Assembly (NCBI GenBank): GCA_023101725.1
Contig: JALJCO010008698.1
Span: 1 to 64,000 of the forward strand
Reading direction: 5' to 3'
Origin: Atherinomorus stipes
Lineage: Eukaryota > Chordata > Actinopteri > Atheriniformes > Atherinidae
Length of the DNA stretch: 64,000 bases
Part shown: in pieces, positions 33,199 through 44,707 of the stretch
How the letters are laid out: every line of letters begins with the position of its first letter
How positions within the stretch are numbered: position 1 is the stretch's first letter
Made by a program: the position numbers and the translations under genes
Notes under the pieces: generated by a model
Told to the model about the DNA's origin: nothing
The model's input: the letters and a program-made list of their open reading frames with translations, nothing else
The model's database searches: none

Positions 33199-34616
33199 CT
33201 TTTTTTTTTTTTTTTTTTTTTGTCCCCAAAACCCTACGTGTGTGTGTGTGAGGGGGGGGGGGGGGGAGGGGGGGGGGGGGGGGGTCTTGGGAAAGGAGAC
33301 CAGGGGGGTATGAATTCCCCCCCTGGAAGAAGAGCCGTTACCGGCATTAGGTACCGCTGCTTCCCGGGATCCCCCCAGGGCAGAAGGGGGCAGGCATGGC
33401 CGCCCTCACGGCCAGGCGACCGGCATTCACCACAGAGGGGCCAGCCTCGGCCCCTGGGGGCGCTCGACCACCCCAGGCCAGGGAGGGGGGAAAAGGGACG
33501 GGAGCGGAAAGGGTCGGCGGAGGAGCCAGAGTCACCGGCCCAACATCCCCAGGCCCCGCAAACCCCCCAAGAGGCACGCAGAGCTGCTTTTTTTTTTTTT
33601 TTACCCCACCCCTTTCCTCCCCCACTCTATCATATCACCCCTAAACCCTACTTCAAGCAACCCACAACTTTACCCCCATCAACACTTCCCCATCCCATCC
33701 TCCTCCCACCCCTCCTGTATAGCCAGTTAGTCCCCGCAATCCGCCCCCCCAGTGCCCATGCCCCCCCCTCCAAACCCAAGCCTGCACCCCCCACCCAGGC
33801 TGCGACACGCACAATCCCCCAACCCCGCCAGAGCCACCATCCACCCACCCACACCCCCCCCCACCCACCCAGCCGCCCCGCATCCGATCCCCCCACAGAT
33901 CCACCCCCGCTCCCCACCCAAACCCCCCCCAACCCGACACAAACAAACCCCACCAATGCACCACCACACCCACACCCAAACATCCATCCCCCATGCACCC
34001 CCACCCACCCACCCATCTCCACACACCCCCACAGGCAACCACACACACACACACACCCGCATTCACGCCCCCCCTCCAGTCACACACCCACCCACACACA
34101 CCAAGGACGGGGACCACAGGGCCACCAGCCCCCCCCCCCCCCCCACGCCACAAGTCCACCACCCCCAGCCCCCCGGACCACGCGAGACCAACCCGCACGA
34201 GACCACCCGCGCAGGCCAGCCCCAACCGACACAGCAGCCGGGCAGGACAGGCTACCGGCGTGGAAAAGACCCGGCCACCCCGCAACCCCCCACCTCCACA
34301 CACTAGAGCTGAACGATATGGACAAAACCCCACACCCCGACATCCACGCCAGACACCTCAACATCGACACGACACGACACGACTACGGGTCCGCCGAAAA
34401 CCAAGCACCCCGGTGGAAAGCGCAGCTCCGTCCGCGACCCCCAGAGCCCCACACGCAGGACAAGCACAGGGGAAATCCACATCCCCCACATAGCCACTCC
34501 CGCAACACCAACATCCCGAATGTCCACATCCCGACACAGACACGACAACGATACACCCCCCAGCCCCACCACACACACACCCCCACCGGCACACACACCC
34601 GCACGCACACAGCAGA
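33199..34616 (-). repeat. GC-rich VNTR retroposon family, copy 2 (minus orientation)
   Basis: In minus orientation this copy ends with GTAGGGTTTTGGGGAC followed by an A-run, seen as the T-run at 33199-33220. Segment 33222-33356 is the inverse complement of 30420-30560. Beyond it lies CCC/CA-rich sequence, not present in copy 1, that extends to the Gypsy element at 34617. It contains a probable hAT MITE (34304-34568). Long ORFs on both strands are Pro/His/Thr or Gly/Cys/Val low complexity and not genes. Confidence 0.7.
34304..34568. mobile_element. Probable hAT MITE in GC-rich repeat
   Basis: Begins TAGAGCTGAACGATATGGAC and ends CGATACACCCCCCAGCCCCA, related to the TAGGGCTGGGCGATA...CAGCCCTA class of fish MITEs. 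It is flanked by CCACACAC at 34296-34303 and 34569-34576. Because the surrounding sequence is CA-rich, the 8-bp duplication could be fortuitous. Length 265 bp, nearly the same as the related copy at 40202. Confidence 0.62.
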
Positions 34617-37600
34617 GGCGGCCCGTGGTTTGTTAACCTTGAAACAAGGCAAGAGGCGTGTAACCGACTACATAATTGATTTTCACACTCTCTCCGCAGA
34701 AAGTTGTTGGAATGATGGAGCACTGTGCGACGTTTTTTACCAGGGACTGAACGAGAAGGTCAAGGATGAGCTCTCCACCCGTGATGCCCCTACGGGCCTG
34801 GCCGAGTTGGAAATACTTGCAACCAGAATTGACCAGAGGCTGCAGGAACAGAGACGGGAGAAGACCCAAACCAACGAAAGATTCCGCTTTGATCCCACAA
34901 ACAGGACCTGCTCCAGCCCTGTGGTGCCAACTCCGGTAATCCCGCCCTCTATGGACTCCGTGGAATCCATGCAGATTGGTCGCACCCAACTGACTCCCCA
35001 GGAGCGAGAGAGAAGAACCAAGGAGGTTTGTGCTTCTATTGTGGAGGGGGTGATCACCAAGTTCGCCGTTGCCCTTTAAAAGGCCAAGCTCAGTAGGTGA
35101 TGGGAGGTTCCTACTGAGTCAGACTGTATTGAAAAAGTCCTCCTTTGTTTCTGTTCAGGCACACCTGCTAATAAACGGCCAAACTTGCCAAGTGTCTGCC
35201 TTCATTGATTCAGGTGCAGACACTGAATTTATGGATGTTGCTTTTGCCAGCTCTCTGACTATTGGACTACAACCAACTGAGAAACAAGATGTTCTGGCAC
35301 TTGACGGTCATGTGTTACACCAGGTAACTCAAAGAACGGTCCCGCTCAAACTGATCGTAGGGGGAAACCACCATGAATTAATTTCTTTTCTGGTCATTAC
35401 TTCCCCTGGGTTGCCAGTTATCCTGGGTGCTTCTTGGTTGAAGAGACACAACCCTCACATAGACTGGAACAGGGGTGAGATCCTTAACTGGTCATCTGAT
35501 TGCCTCTCAACATGCCTTCTCACAGCAAATTCTCCATGTATGAAACCCATAAGTCAAGAAACATACCCCAACCTGTCAGCCGTCCCCTCAGAATATCATG
35601 ACTTGAGAGAGGTCTTCAACAAGCACCGTGCAACCTCTCTCCCTCCACATCGCCCTTATGACTGCTCCATTGATCTTTTACCTGGTACATTTCCTCCCAA
35701 GGGTCGGTTGTATTCCCTGTCTGGTCCCGAGACTCAAGCGATGAAGGCGTACATAGATGATGCACTCAAGGCAGGGATTGTGCATCCATCATCTTCCCCT
35801 GCTGGGGCAGGTTTTTTTTTGTGGGTAAAAAGGACGGAGGCCTACGACCTTGCATAGATTACAGAGGTCTTAATGAGATAACAGTAAAGAATCGCTACCC
35901 TCTTCCCCTGATGAACACTGCTTTTGAACTTCTCCAGGGGGCTGCCATCTTCACAAAACTTGATCTCAGAAATGCCTATCATCTCGTTCGCATTCGAGAG
36001 GGAGATGAATGGAAGACAGCGTTCAACACCCCTACAGGGCATTATGAGTACCTTGTAATGCCTTTTGGCCTGACCAATGCCCCTGCTGTCTTCCAGGCAC
36101 TGGTTAATGATGTTCTCAGGGACATGATTGGACTATTTGTTTTTGTTTACCTGGACGATATATTGATCTTTTCCAAGGACCTCCCCACCCACTGACAACA
36201 TGTCCGTTCAGTCATTCTCCGTCTCCTGCAGAACAATCTGTTCGTGAAAGCAGAGAAATGGGAATTTCACAGACAAACTATGTCCTTTCTGGGTTTCATT
36301 TTATCCCCGAACAGGATCTCAATGGATCCCAAGAAAGCTGCAGCTGTGAAGGACTGGCCAGTTCCTCAGTGTCGCAAGCAACTCCAGAGGTTTCTGGGAT
36401 TTGCAAACTTCTACCGGCGATTCATCAGAAACTACAGTTCCATAGCCTCTCCGTTGCACACCCTCACATCATCCAAGAACCGGTTCGTTTGGAACGACTC
36501 TGCAGATAAGGCCTTCTCCCACTTAAAGGACCTCTTCACTTCTGCTCCTGTCCTCCACTCACCAGATCCCACTCGCCAGTTCATCGTGGAAGTGGACGCT
36601 TCTGATTCAGGAGTGGGCGCTATCCTGAGTCAGAGGCTTTCTGATGGCAAAACTCACCCCTGTGCTTTCTTTTCTAGAAGCTTGTCAGCAGTTGAAAGGA
36701 ATTACGATGTTGGATCGAGAGCTGCTAGCCGTTAAGCTGGCACTCGAGGAGTGGAGGCATTGGCTGGAGGGGGCAAGGGAACCGTTTATTGTATGGACAG
36801 ATCATAAGAATCTGGAGTATTTGAGATCAGCTAAATGACTCAATCCCAGACAGGCCAGGTGGGCCTTGTTTTTTGGTAGATTTGACTTCACCCTCTCTTA
36901 CAGACCAGGTACCAAAAATACCAAGCCTGATGCCCTCTCCAGACTCCACGAGACCCCGGAGGAGAGGCAGGAGGAGAACTACATCCTGCCTCAATCTGTG
37001 CGGCTGGCTGTCACAAGACTCGGCTTGGAGAGGAAGTTAAAAGATGCCCACCAACAACACCCTGTTCCAGACGACTGCCCCCAGAATCGTCTTTTTGTCC
37101 CAGAACACCTTGTACCAGAGGTACTGACACTTTGCCATAGCTCTCGTTTATATTGCCACCTGGGGGTGAACAAAACTCTATCAAAAGTCCGGTATTGCTT
37201 TTGGTGGAAGACCATTGTTCAGGATGTAAAAGACTTTGTCTCATCATGCCGGGTCTGTTGCCAAGCAAAATCTTCCCGTCGACGTCCAGCTGGGTTCCTG
37301 CGACCGCTCCCGATTCCTTGTCGTCCATGGTCTCACATATCCATGGATTTTATAACAGGTCTGCCTGTCTCCAACAGTTACTCAGTGATACTTACCATTG
37401 TTGATCGGTTTTCCAAGATGACTCACCTGGTCCCTCTTGTCAAGTTGCCATCATCCAAGGAGCTCGGGGAAATCCTGACCCGAGAGGTGTTCCGGCTGCA
37501 TGGGCTTCCTGTCGACATCGTCTCAGACCGCGGCCCTCAATTCGTCTCCAGGTTCTGGAAGGAATTTTGCAGTCTTTTAGGAGTCCAAGTGAGTTGCTCC

Positions 37601-38345
37601 TCTGGCTTCCACCCACAGACTGATGGGCAGACTGAACGCATCAACCAAGAGGTGGAGACAAAGCTCCGGATGCTGTGTGAGCAGGATCCCTCAAAGTGGT
37701 CGCAGAACCTGCCTTGGGTAGAGCACGCACTGAACTCACTTCCCTCCAGTGCTACCGGTCTGACTCCATTTTACACTGTTTATGGGTTCCAACCACCTGT
37801 GATCTGTCTCCAGGAGAGGGCAGCCAGAGTCCCCTCTGCCCACACAGCAGCACTGAGATGTCAACGGGTATGGAGGCAGGATCCCTGCACCCGCTTACCA
37901 AGAAGGACAAAGGGTGTGGCTGTCGACCAAGGACCTCCCTCTTCGTGTTGAAAACCGCAAACTGGCTCCCCGTTTCATCAGACCGTTCCCCATCTCCAAG
38001 GTGGTTAATCCAGTGGCAGTTCGCCTGCGCCTGCCCCGGACCCTCAGGGTATGTCCCACCTTTCATGTGTCCCGGGTCAAACCTGTGTCCGCGTCACGGT
38101 TTGTGCCCGCCTCCGGGCCCCCTCCACCCGCCCGGTTCATTGATGGGGGCACTGCCTACACGGTGCGACGCCTTCTCCGCTCTCGGCGGTGGGGCCGTGG
38201 TCTGCAGTATCTTGTTGACTGGGAGGGGTATGGGCCAGAGGAGCGTTGTTGGGTTCCAGCCCGGTTTATTTTGGATGGCTCCCTCGTCCGGGAGTTCCAT
38301 CGCCTTCGTCCTCACCAACCTGGTCCGTCCGGTGCCGGCCCTTAG
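34617..38345 (+). pseudogene. Ty3/Gypsy chromodomain retrotransposon gag-pol, 5'-truncated and decayed
   Basis: Domain order is a partial capsid (34623-34830), a CCHC knuckle region (~35030-35075, out of frame with gag), an aspartic protease with DSGA (~35208), a reverse transcriptase with the YLDD site at 36148-36159, RNase H (~36570-36830), an integrase HHCC zinc region (~37130-37270) with its Asp/Asp motifs (~37343, ~37523), and a C-terminal chromodomain (~38150-38330). This is chromovirus order, without an envelope gene. Breaks: a frameshift at the knuckle; one in the T-run at ~35815; a TGA at 36193; a frameshift at ~36710; a TGA at 36836; and a frameshift near 37850-37920. The 5' LTR and gag start are missing. 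It is inactive. Confidence 0.93.
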
Positions 38346-38356
38346 GTGGGGGGTGC

Positions 38357-38889
38357 TGTCATGGTTTGTCTTCCCTGCCATGTCATCCTGCTGCTGCACC
38401 TCAATCAGCTTTATTTTTTCCACCTGTCTGCTCCCTAATTGTTTCTCTGACTCCACCTGTGACCCACACTACTTAAGCCCTCTCCAGTCTCCTCTTCCCT
38501 GCCAGATTATCGAAAGCCACTGCGAGTAGAGATCCAGCACTCCTGATCCTGCATCTGTCCTCCACGTTGTACCTGGTTTCTGCCCTCCTTGCCTTGCCCT
38601 TGTTGGAACCCTTTCCACGTCTGACCTCCTGGATTGTCCTCTGCTGAAGCTCTCCTGGATAAGTAGCCTGCCTTCTGCTCTATTGACCCATTGCCTGTTT
38701 TCTGAACAAGCCTCTGGATATGCGGACTTGTGCCTCTGACTGGATCTCTGTTTCAGGACCATATTGCCTCCTCCACAGCTCCTCACACCTCCCTGGACTC
38801 CTGCCTATTACAGCACCCTATAATAAACTTGTTTAAGTCAACTCCTGTGTGTGGCTGAATTTCCGGGTCCTCAGTGTGGTTCCCTGATA
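38357..38889 (+). mobile_element. 3' LTR of the Gypsy element
   Basis: Follows a purine-rich priming tract (GTGGGGGGTGC). It starts TGTCATGG, has a TATA-like TACTTAAG at ~38470 and an AATAAA at 38822, and ends near CCCTGATA, apparently a mutated TGACA-type end. The matching 5' LTR is absent from the window, so exact ends rest on the TG start and the preceding tract. Confidence 0.75.
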
Positions 38890-38904
38890 TACAGGCACAA
38901 AGTA

Positions 38905-39100
38905 CTTCCTGTTCTCCAAGTACGTTTTGGACCACTTTAGTACAGAACCAGAGATCCACCCACTTATCGTCATTGGAGTGATTTAATGTGGTCAACTGTA
39001 TCAAATGCAGCACTGAGATCCAGTAAAACCAACACTGACATTTTTCCAACGTCAGTATTCTGACATACGTAATTCCTGACTTTGGTCAGAGCAATCTCAG
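38905..39100 (-). pseudogene. L2-like reverse transcriptase fragment
   Basis: The minus strand reads a short stretch with TTEIALTKV and VLLDLSAAFDTVDH, the RT motif A region typical of L2-type LINEs. Both sides are lost and stops follow. It is a relic between the Gypsy LTR and the 49-bp array. Confidence 0.75.
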
Positions 39101-39114
39101 TGGTGCGGTGCTGT

Positions 39115-39358
39115 CTAAAACTTGATGCTACACAACAGTTACGTCACCCTGGAACTACTTTTTACAGACATGATGCTACACCATGGTAAACATCGCCCTG
39201 CAATTACTTTATACAGACGTAATACTGCACAACAGTAAAGATCAACCTGGAACTACTTTTTAAAATACATGTCGCTACATGATGGTAAACATCACCCTGC
39301 AATTACTTTATTCAGACGTGTTACTACACGATGGTAAACATCAACCTGGAACTACTTT
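39115..39358. repeat. 49-bp tandem array, left part
   Basis: About five copies of a 48-50-bp unit with ATGGTAAACATCACCCTGGA and ACTACTTTTTACAGAC. The array resumes at 41720 after a retroposon insertion, in the same phase. Confidence 0.92.
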
Positions 39359-40201
39359 GCCCCCTACGCGACCCCACTCCCGGCATGACTTGGCACTGCC
39401 CTTCAGTTTTAACTGCAAACAACACACATCTTACACACACAGTCATGAGCAGGGGGTGGGGGGGGACAGGGTCCTTTCATACCCCGGTCTCCCGGGCGCT
39501 ACTGGGGGGAGAGGGGGAACAGTGGCTGCTTCACGCGCCAGTGGTTAAGGCTGGCTGCATTGCGGGGGATCTGCTGGCCTGGGGGATGCCTGGCCTACAG
39601 CGTCCGGGGGTGGAGGATGGGGGTGGTGGGGGTGGGGGCGTGTTGGGGGCTTGGAGCTCACGGCTCCTTCCCCGGCCTGAGCTACCACTCAGGAGGCACG
39701 AGGGCATGGGCAAGAGAGAGGTGGGTATGTGAGAATAATGAATGAGAGTGTGAAAGAGGAAATGTGGGAGGGAGGAACTTGGGCTGGAAGAGGGAGGAGA
39801 TGTGGGTAAGTGGTTGGAGGAAAGGGGGATGGAGGAAGGAGTGGCATGCTCGTGAGTGTCTAGTAGGGATGGTCGTGAGGGGCTGAAGGAAGGAAGGGCG
39901 GGGAGTGTGATAGGTCAGAGGGATGGGCGGGGCTGGACATGTAAGGGGGGGACTGTATGGGGTATTGGGGGTATAGGGAGGTGGGGGCGTATGTGTGGGG
40001 GGGTAGGGAGGGGGTTGGTGCAGTTATGTGGGGGGAGTGCATGTGTGTGTTAGAGGGTATGAGGAGGTGGGGGTAGGTGTGGACGGTAGAGGGAGGAGAG
40101 TGTTGGGGGTGGAGGGAGGAGTGAGTGTGGGTATGTAAGGTCGGAGAGCGGAGTGGGTGGGTGTATGTGTGTGTGGGGGGGGCGTACATGGAGGTGTTGG
40201 G

Positions 40202-40465
40202 TAGGGCTGGGCGGTGCGGGCGGGGTTTCGTATCTCGGTGTTCGTGCCGGGCATCTTGGTGTCGGTGTGGTGCGGTGTAGCTGCGGGTTGGTTGGGGGCC
40301 GGGCGCTTTGGTGGGGGGTGCGGTTTTGTTTGTGGCTTCGGGGCTTTGTATGCGGGGCGGGCGCGGGGGGGATCTGTATCTTTTGTGTGGTTGCTCTTGC
40401 GGTGTTGATGTCTTGGGTGTCCGTGTCTCGATGTGGATGCGGTGACGGTATATCTTTCAGCCCTA
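40202..40465. mobile_element. hAT MITE with 8-bp TSD and an empty site
   Basis: Begins TAGGGCTGGGCGG and ends TCTTTCAGCCCTA, flanked by GTGTTGGG at 40194-40201 and 40466-40473. The homologous copy at about 31538 has a single GTGTTGGG with no insert, which serves as an empty site. The body is GC-shifted relative to usual members, with many CGs. No transposase. Confidence 0.9.
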
Positions 40466-40993
40466 GTGTTGGGGTAGGTGTGTGGGGAGTGTGTGTGTGA
40501 GCGTGGTGGCGGGGTAGGGGGTGGTAGAGGTGGTGGCGCCCTGGTGTCAGGTGTGGGAGGCAGGGACGTTGGGGTTGGGGCTGGCCTGCCTTGGGGGGGT
40601 GTCGTCTGGGGGGTCCGGTCCTCCTGGGTTTCAGTTGGGCTGTCCGGGTCGGGGGGGGGGGGGGTGGCTGCTCCTGGGCGCTTGGGCCCTGGGCCCTGCG
40701 CTGTCTCTGCCCCGGCGGGGCGCCCGGTGGGGTCGGCAGCTGCTGGTCTTGGTCCGCTGGGGCCTGGGCCCCCAGACCGCGGGGGGCTCCGGCTGGGGCC
40801 GCCTTTTGCCGCCCTTCGGGGGATGCATGTCCGCTCTTTGGGGGGGGGTAGCTGGGATCTGGGCCTCTGGGTGGCTGCTGGGGGCCTGGGTCGTGAGCCT
40901 TGCGGGCTTCCTCCTTGCAGAGACGAGGCTGCATCTGCATGACTGTATCACCACGGAGACCCTTTATTATGCATGTTGACACTGTGACACTGC

Positions 40994-41252
40994 TTCCCAT
41001 TGCGATGACTAGGTTGTGCCTCTTCTCTACATCCCATTGCGATGACTAGGTTGTACCTCTTCTCTACTTCCCATTGCGATGACTAGGTTGTGCCTCTTCT
41101 CTACTTCCCATTGCGATGACTAGGTTGTACCTCTTCTCTACTTCCCATTGCGATGACTAGGTTGTACCTCTTCTCTACTTCCCATTGCGATGACTAGGTT
41201 GTACCTCTTCTCTACTTCCCATTGCGATGACTAGGTTGTACCTCTTCTCTGC
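40994..41252. repeat. 37-bp VNTR of the retroposon, 7 units
   Basis: The unit contains CCCATTGCGATGACTAGG and TTGTACCTCTTCTCTAC. There are 7 units here, 5 in the inverted copy at 50372-50552 and 1 in the copy at ~32070. Confidence 0.95.
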
Positions 41253-41686
41253 GTAGTTCTGCGTGTGTTTGTGTGTGTTTGTATGATCTGAGGATATTTA
41301 AGCCACCTGCAGGTCCTCCTGTAGGGGATTGCTTGTTTTGTTTTCCAACAGAGACCTTGGTTGTTTAGGGATCGCGGTACAGATGTACCAGTGAACTGTG
41401 TAAGTGGATTCATGTTTTCTCTCCTCTCTCTCTTCCTCTTCCTTACTCCTTTCTCTCTGTTTCACTTTCTATCATTACCTCTGTTAACTTTCATTTCTCC
41501 CTTGTCAGGCCCAGCAGTATGAAATGGAATGGTGTAATAGACAAATGTTTAAATAAAGAAATAAAATGAATAAACATGATATCAAGTGGAGCCTTATGTT
41601 CATAAAGCTCCGCTTGGTAAAGCAAAACTGTTCAACAGAATAAAGCAATCAGATTTCCATTCTGCTGCTTCGATGCTGGACAGGAC

Positions 41687-41719
<33 letters not shown>

Positions 41720-41723
<4 letters not shown>

Positions 41724-42158
41724 GAACTACTTTTTACAGACATGTAACTACAAGATGGTAAACATCACCCTGGAACTACTTTTTACAGACATGTTACTAC
41801 AAGATGGTAAACGTCACCCCGGAACTACTTTTAACAGACGTGTCACAAAGAAATGGAAAACATCACCGTATCTTTGCATGTGTGGCCCTACAGGATGCTA
41901 AACATCACCCTGGAACTACTTTTTATAGACATGTTACTACATGATGGATAACATCACCCTGGAACTACTTTTTCATATGTGATAATACACAATGGTCAAC
42001 ATCACCCTGGAACTACTTTTTACAGATGTGTTGTTCCATGATAGTAAACATCAACCTGGAACTACTTTTTATAGACATATCTCTATCTGATGGAAAACAT
42101 TGCCCTGGAACTACATTTTACATACGTGATACTACACGATGGTAAACATCACCTTGGA
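41720..42158. repeat. 49-bp tandem array, right part
   Basis: About nine further degenerate units of the array interrupted at 39358, ending near 42158. Confidence 0.92.
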
Positions 42159-42396
42159 AAGTCGCGGCAGGCGAGATCGCGAGTTCTCTTTTTTTTCTTT
42201 GTTTTAAATCTAAATCCAACCCTTCTTGGACGCTCTTGTGTTTGTCTGCAGCTCTGTCGCTCTTGCTACAATGGAAACAGTGATTTCTTCTTCTACGCTT
42301 GTATTATCGGCAGAGTAGGCTCTGAACGCCGAGGCTTCCGTAGTTTCGTGAATGCGCTTATGCGTGCTTCGTGAAAGTAAGATGTTCTACCGTTTA

Positions 42397-42692
42397 GGCT
42401 CTAAAAATCTACTAAATGATGGTTTCCAGTAAATTCTGGACACTACCCACTCAGGACACTTGGATCACATTGGACGAGCAGTATGGAGGAATATTGACAA
42501 GTTTTTGTGGACTTTTATGGACCTTTTTGGCTCGGACCCCGGTGAACTCCATTATATGAAAGTTGGGGGGAAACGAGAAGCCTTCCTGATCGCCGGCTGC
42601 ATTTGAGATATTAAAAAAGTGCTGCAGAGTCTTTCTCACCATGAGGGGAAGATAAAGTTACATCATTCTGTGGGTGGAATATTCCTTTAAAG
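42397..42692 (+). repeat. Dispersed ~300-bp repeat, copy 2
   Basis: Matches 12679-12978 over its length with few differences. A C-run (42721-42738) follows shortly after. Confidence 0.85.
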
Positions 42693-42738
42693 CATTGATG
42701 AAATCAAGGAGTTTCGTGTGCCCCCCCCCCCCCCCCCC

Positions 42739-43337
42739 GGCCTGCCTCTGATTTTCGTGGGGGCTTGGTCACATTTACACAATGACTCGTCATCGCTCCT
42801 CATTCTTCCATGTAATTCAATTCAAACTTTATTTCAGACACAAGAAATATGGTCCATAGAAAAATGAAAAATAATAATTAAAAAACGAGTATTAGACAAG
42901 TTTGTTTATATGAATTAAATGGACGAAATAAATCAAACGGAGGTCGAACTATTCTTTTATTGAAAGCATCTTTCTCCACATTAAAATAACTGAAGAAAAT
43001 CCGATAAAATCCACATGACCCAGCTTTCCTCCGTTACTTAAACGCACCATGTACGTACGAATCTTTCTGTCTCGTGGAAGCGTGAAGAAAGTCTCAAAAC
43101 CCTTCGAGCGCGAGTAAACTGATTTGTGAGTAAAAGCAGTGTTGTGTGTGCGTGTCAGGGGATGTGTGCACACGTATTTAAGGATTTGTATGCACAGGAG
43201 CCTTTTTAAACACACAACTATTGGGTTTGAGAGGTTGAAGGTGAATACATTTGTGTGTAAAAAGTATTTTTGTAATTTGTGAATGTGTAGATTTATTTTG
43301 TGTGTACAACTTTTAAGTATTTATGTGTGCATTAGAG
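42739..43337. other. No gene seen
   Basis: A/T-rich with a GTGTGTG-containing patch; short ORFs only. Confidence 0.45.
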
Positions 43338-44707
43338 ACACACATTTGAAATTTATTTAAAGGATGGCCCCTTGAGAAGTAACATCTCATTTTCGAGGGG
43401 GTCCACGACACAAACAAACATTTACACAAATAACAGAAATGGAATAAACTACAATATACACAATACAACATTCACACCGACTAACAAAGCTCTCCCAGAT
43501 CTAATCACCCCCATAAACCGTCCTCGCTAAAAGTTGGTTGACATTCACATTTTGTAAGAATGCAACAATATATAAATACATAATTACAAATACAATATCA
43601 GAAACAAGAACAAGTTGTTCGTAAATAAGTAAGTGTGGCTCTCCTAAAGATCTGTTGAGAAGTAATGGCTCTGATTGAAGCAGGTAAGTTGTTCCAGTCT
43701 GATGGGGCTTTAAATTTAAATGCTCGACACCCAAATTTTTTTTGGATTTTGGGGACACAAAAAAACAAACGCTCGATATGCCTCAAGTTATATGAGGACC
43801 TAATTGGAACTAAAAATTGTTTTAAATAAGATGGATAATTAAGATAAAAACATCTGAAAATAAATTGAAGCCAGTGAAAATGCCTTCTTGATTTTAATGC
43901 AAACCAGTTTAGTGATGTGTACATTTGACAGTGATGCGTTCTGTAAGGACACTTCAGTACAAATCCACAGAGACTATGATAAATAACATTAAGAGGTTTA
44001 AAATTTGTATCAGAGGTGCTCTGGTAAACCATATCAGCATAGTCCAGTATTGGAAGTATCAAATGAGTAATGATTCTGTTCCGTATAGATAAAGTAAAAC
44101 AATTAACGGAGGAATAAAGTGATCTCAAACAAATGGAAATTTTCTTTGTAAGTGAATCTATATGTGGTCTAAATGTCAGTTGAGAGTCGAGATGAAGACC
44201 AAGATATTTAAACACCTCAACTTTAACCACTGGTGAATCATCAAGAAATTTAATTGATAAATCATTTGATTGGTTATCATGTCCTAAGTTAAATAACATG
44301 CAATAAGACTTTTTGTTATTGAGTGAGAGTTTGTTTTGAATAAACCATTTTTGAACCAAGCTGAAATCGGATTGTAGAGTGTTGGATGCGGGGAACATCG
44401 GAACTGGAAAAATAAATTACAGTGTCATCTGCATATAAGTGTATTTGAGAGTTAAGGCAAATTTGTGGTAGATCATTTATAAATATAAAAAATAATAACG
44501 GACCTAAAGAGGACCCTTGAGGTACACCCTTGTCTACAGTCATAAAATCTGAAAAGATTCCCTGATAAACCACACACTGACGTCTGTGGTGAAAATATGA
44601 GTTAAACCAAAGCAGTGCTTGTCTTGATAAACCAATAGCATATCATTTGTCTAAGAGTAAGTAATGATCAACAAAGTCAAAAGCTTTAGCTAAATCAATA
44701 AATATAG
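43338..44707 (-). mobile_element. Jockey-like LINE, 3' part (split by L2)
   Basis: The minus strand encodes the latter half of a reverse transcriptase. It starts inside motif A at ~44700 (DLAKAFDFVDH), then GVPQGSSLGPLLF (~44525) and YADD (~44440), with an RT thumb and C-terminal region to 43598 ending in CSCF. A frameshift lies at ~44395 and a stop at ~44648. The 3' end carries a CCCCTCGAAAATGAGATG tail to ~43340. The 5' part continues at 46735. Confidence 0.88.

Larger units (their letters stand above)
39359..41719 (+). mobile_element. Poly(A)-tailed GC-rich VNTR retroposon, copy 3 (complete 3' end, TSD)
   Basis: Inserted in the 49-bp array and flanked by the direct repeat CCTGGAACTACTTT (39345-39358 and 41720-41733). 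The order is: a short leader; GC-rich body with G-runs (39410-40950) paralleling 30748-32060; a 37-bp VNTR (40994-41252, 7 units); a unique tail (41253-41690) with AATAAA motifs around 41550-41580; and a 30-nt poly(A). No ORF with protein-like content. A 264-bp hAT MITE sits inside at 40202-40465. Tail, poly(A) and target duplication indicate LINE-mediated retroposition of a non-coding RNA. The layout recalls primate SVA elements, by analogy only. Confidence 0.82.

Noticed and set aside
33220..35079. 619-codon plus-strand ORF
   Set aside because: The first ~470 codons are low-complexity Pro/His/Thr from the GC-rich repeat and a MITE; only the last part is Gypsy gag. The fusion is accidental.
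34617..38889. Endogenous retrovirus with envelope
   Set aside because: Integrase is followed by a chromodomain and then directly by the LTR; no envelope-like ORF, so it is a Ty3/Gypsy chromovirus-type retrotransposon.
41231..41413. Conserved 60-codon ORF shared with 50203-50385
   Set aside because: The identity reflects two copies of one retroposon tail. The ORF is antisense to the element and runs into the VNTR.
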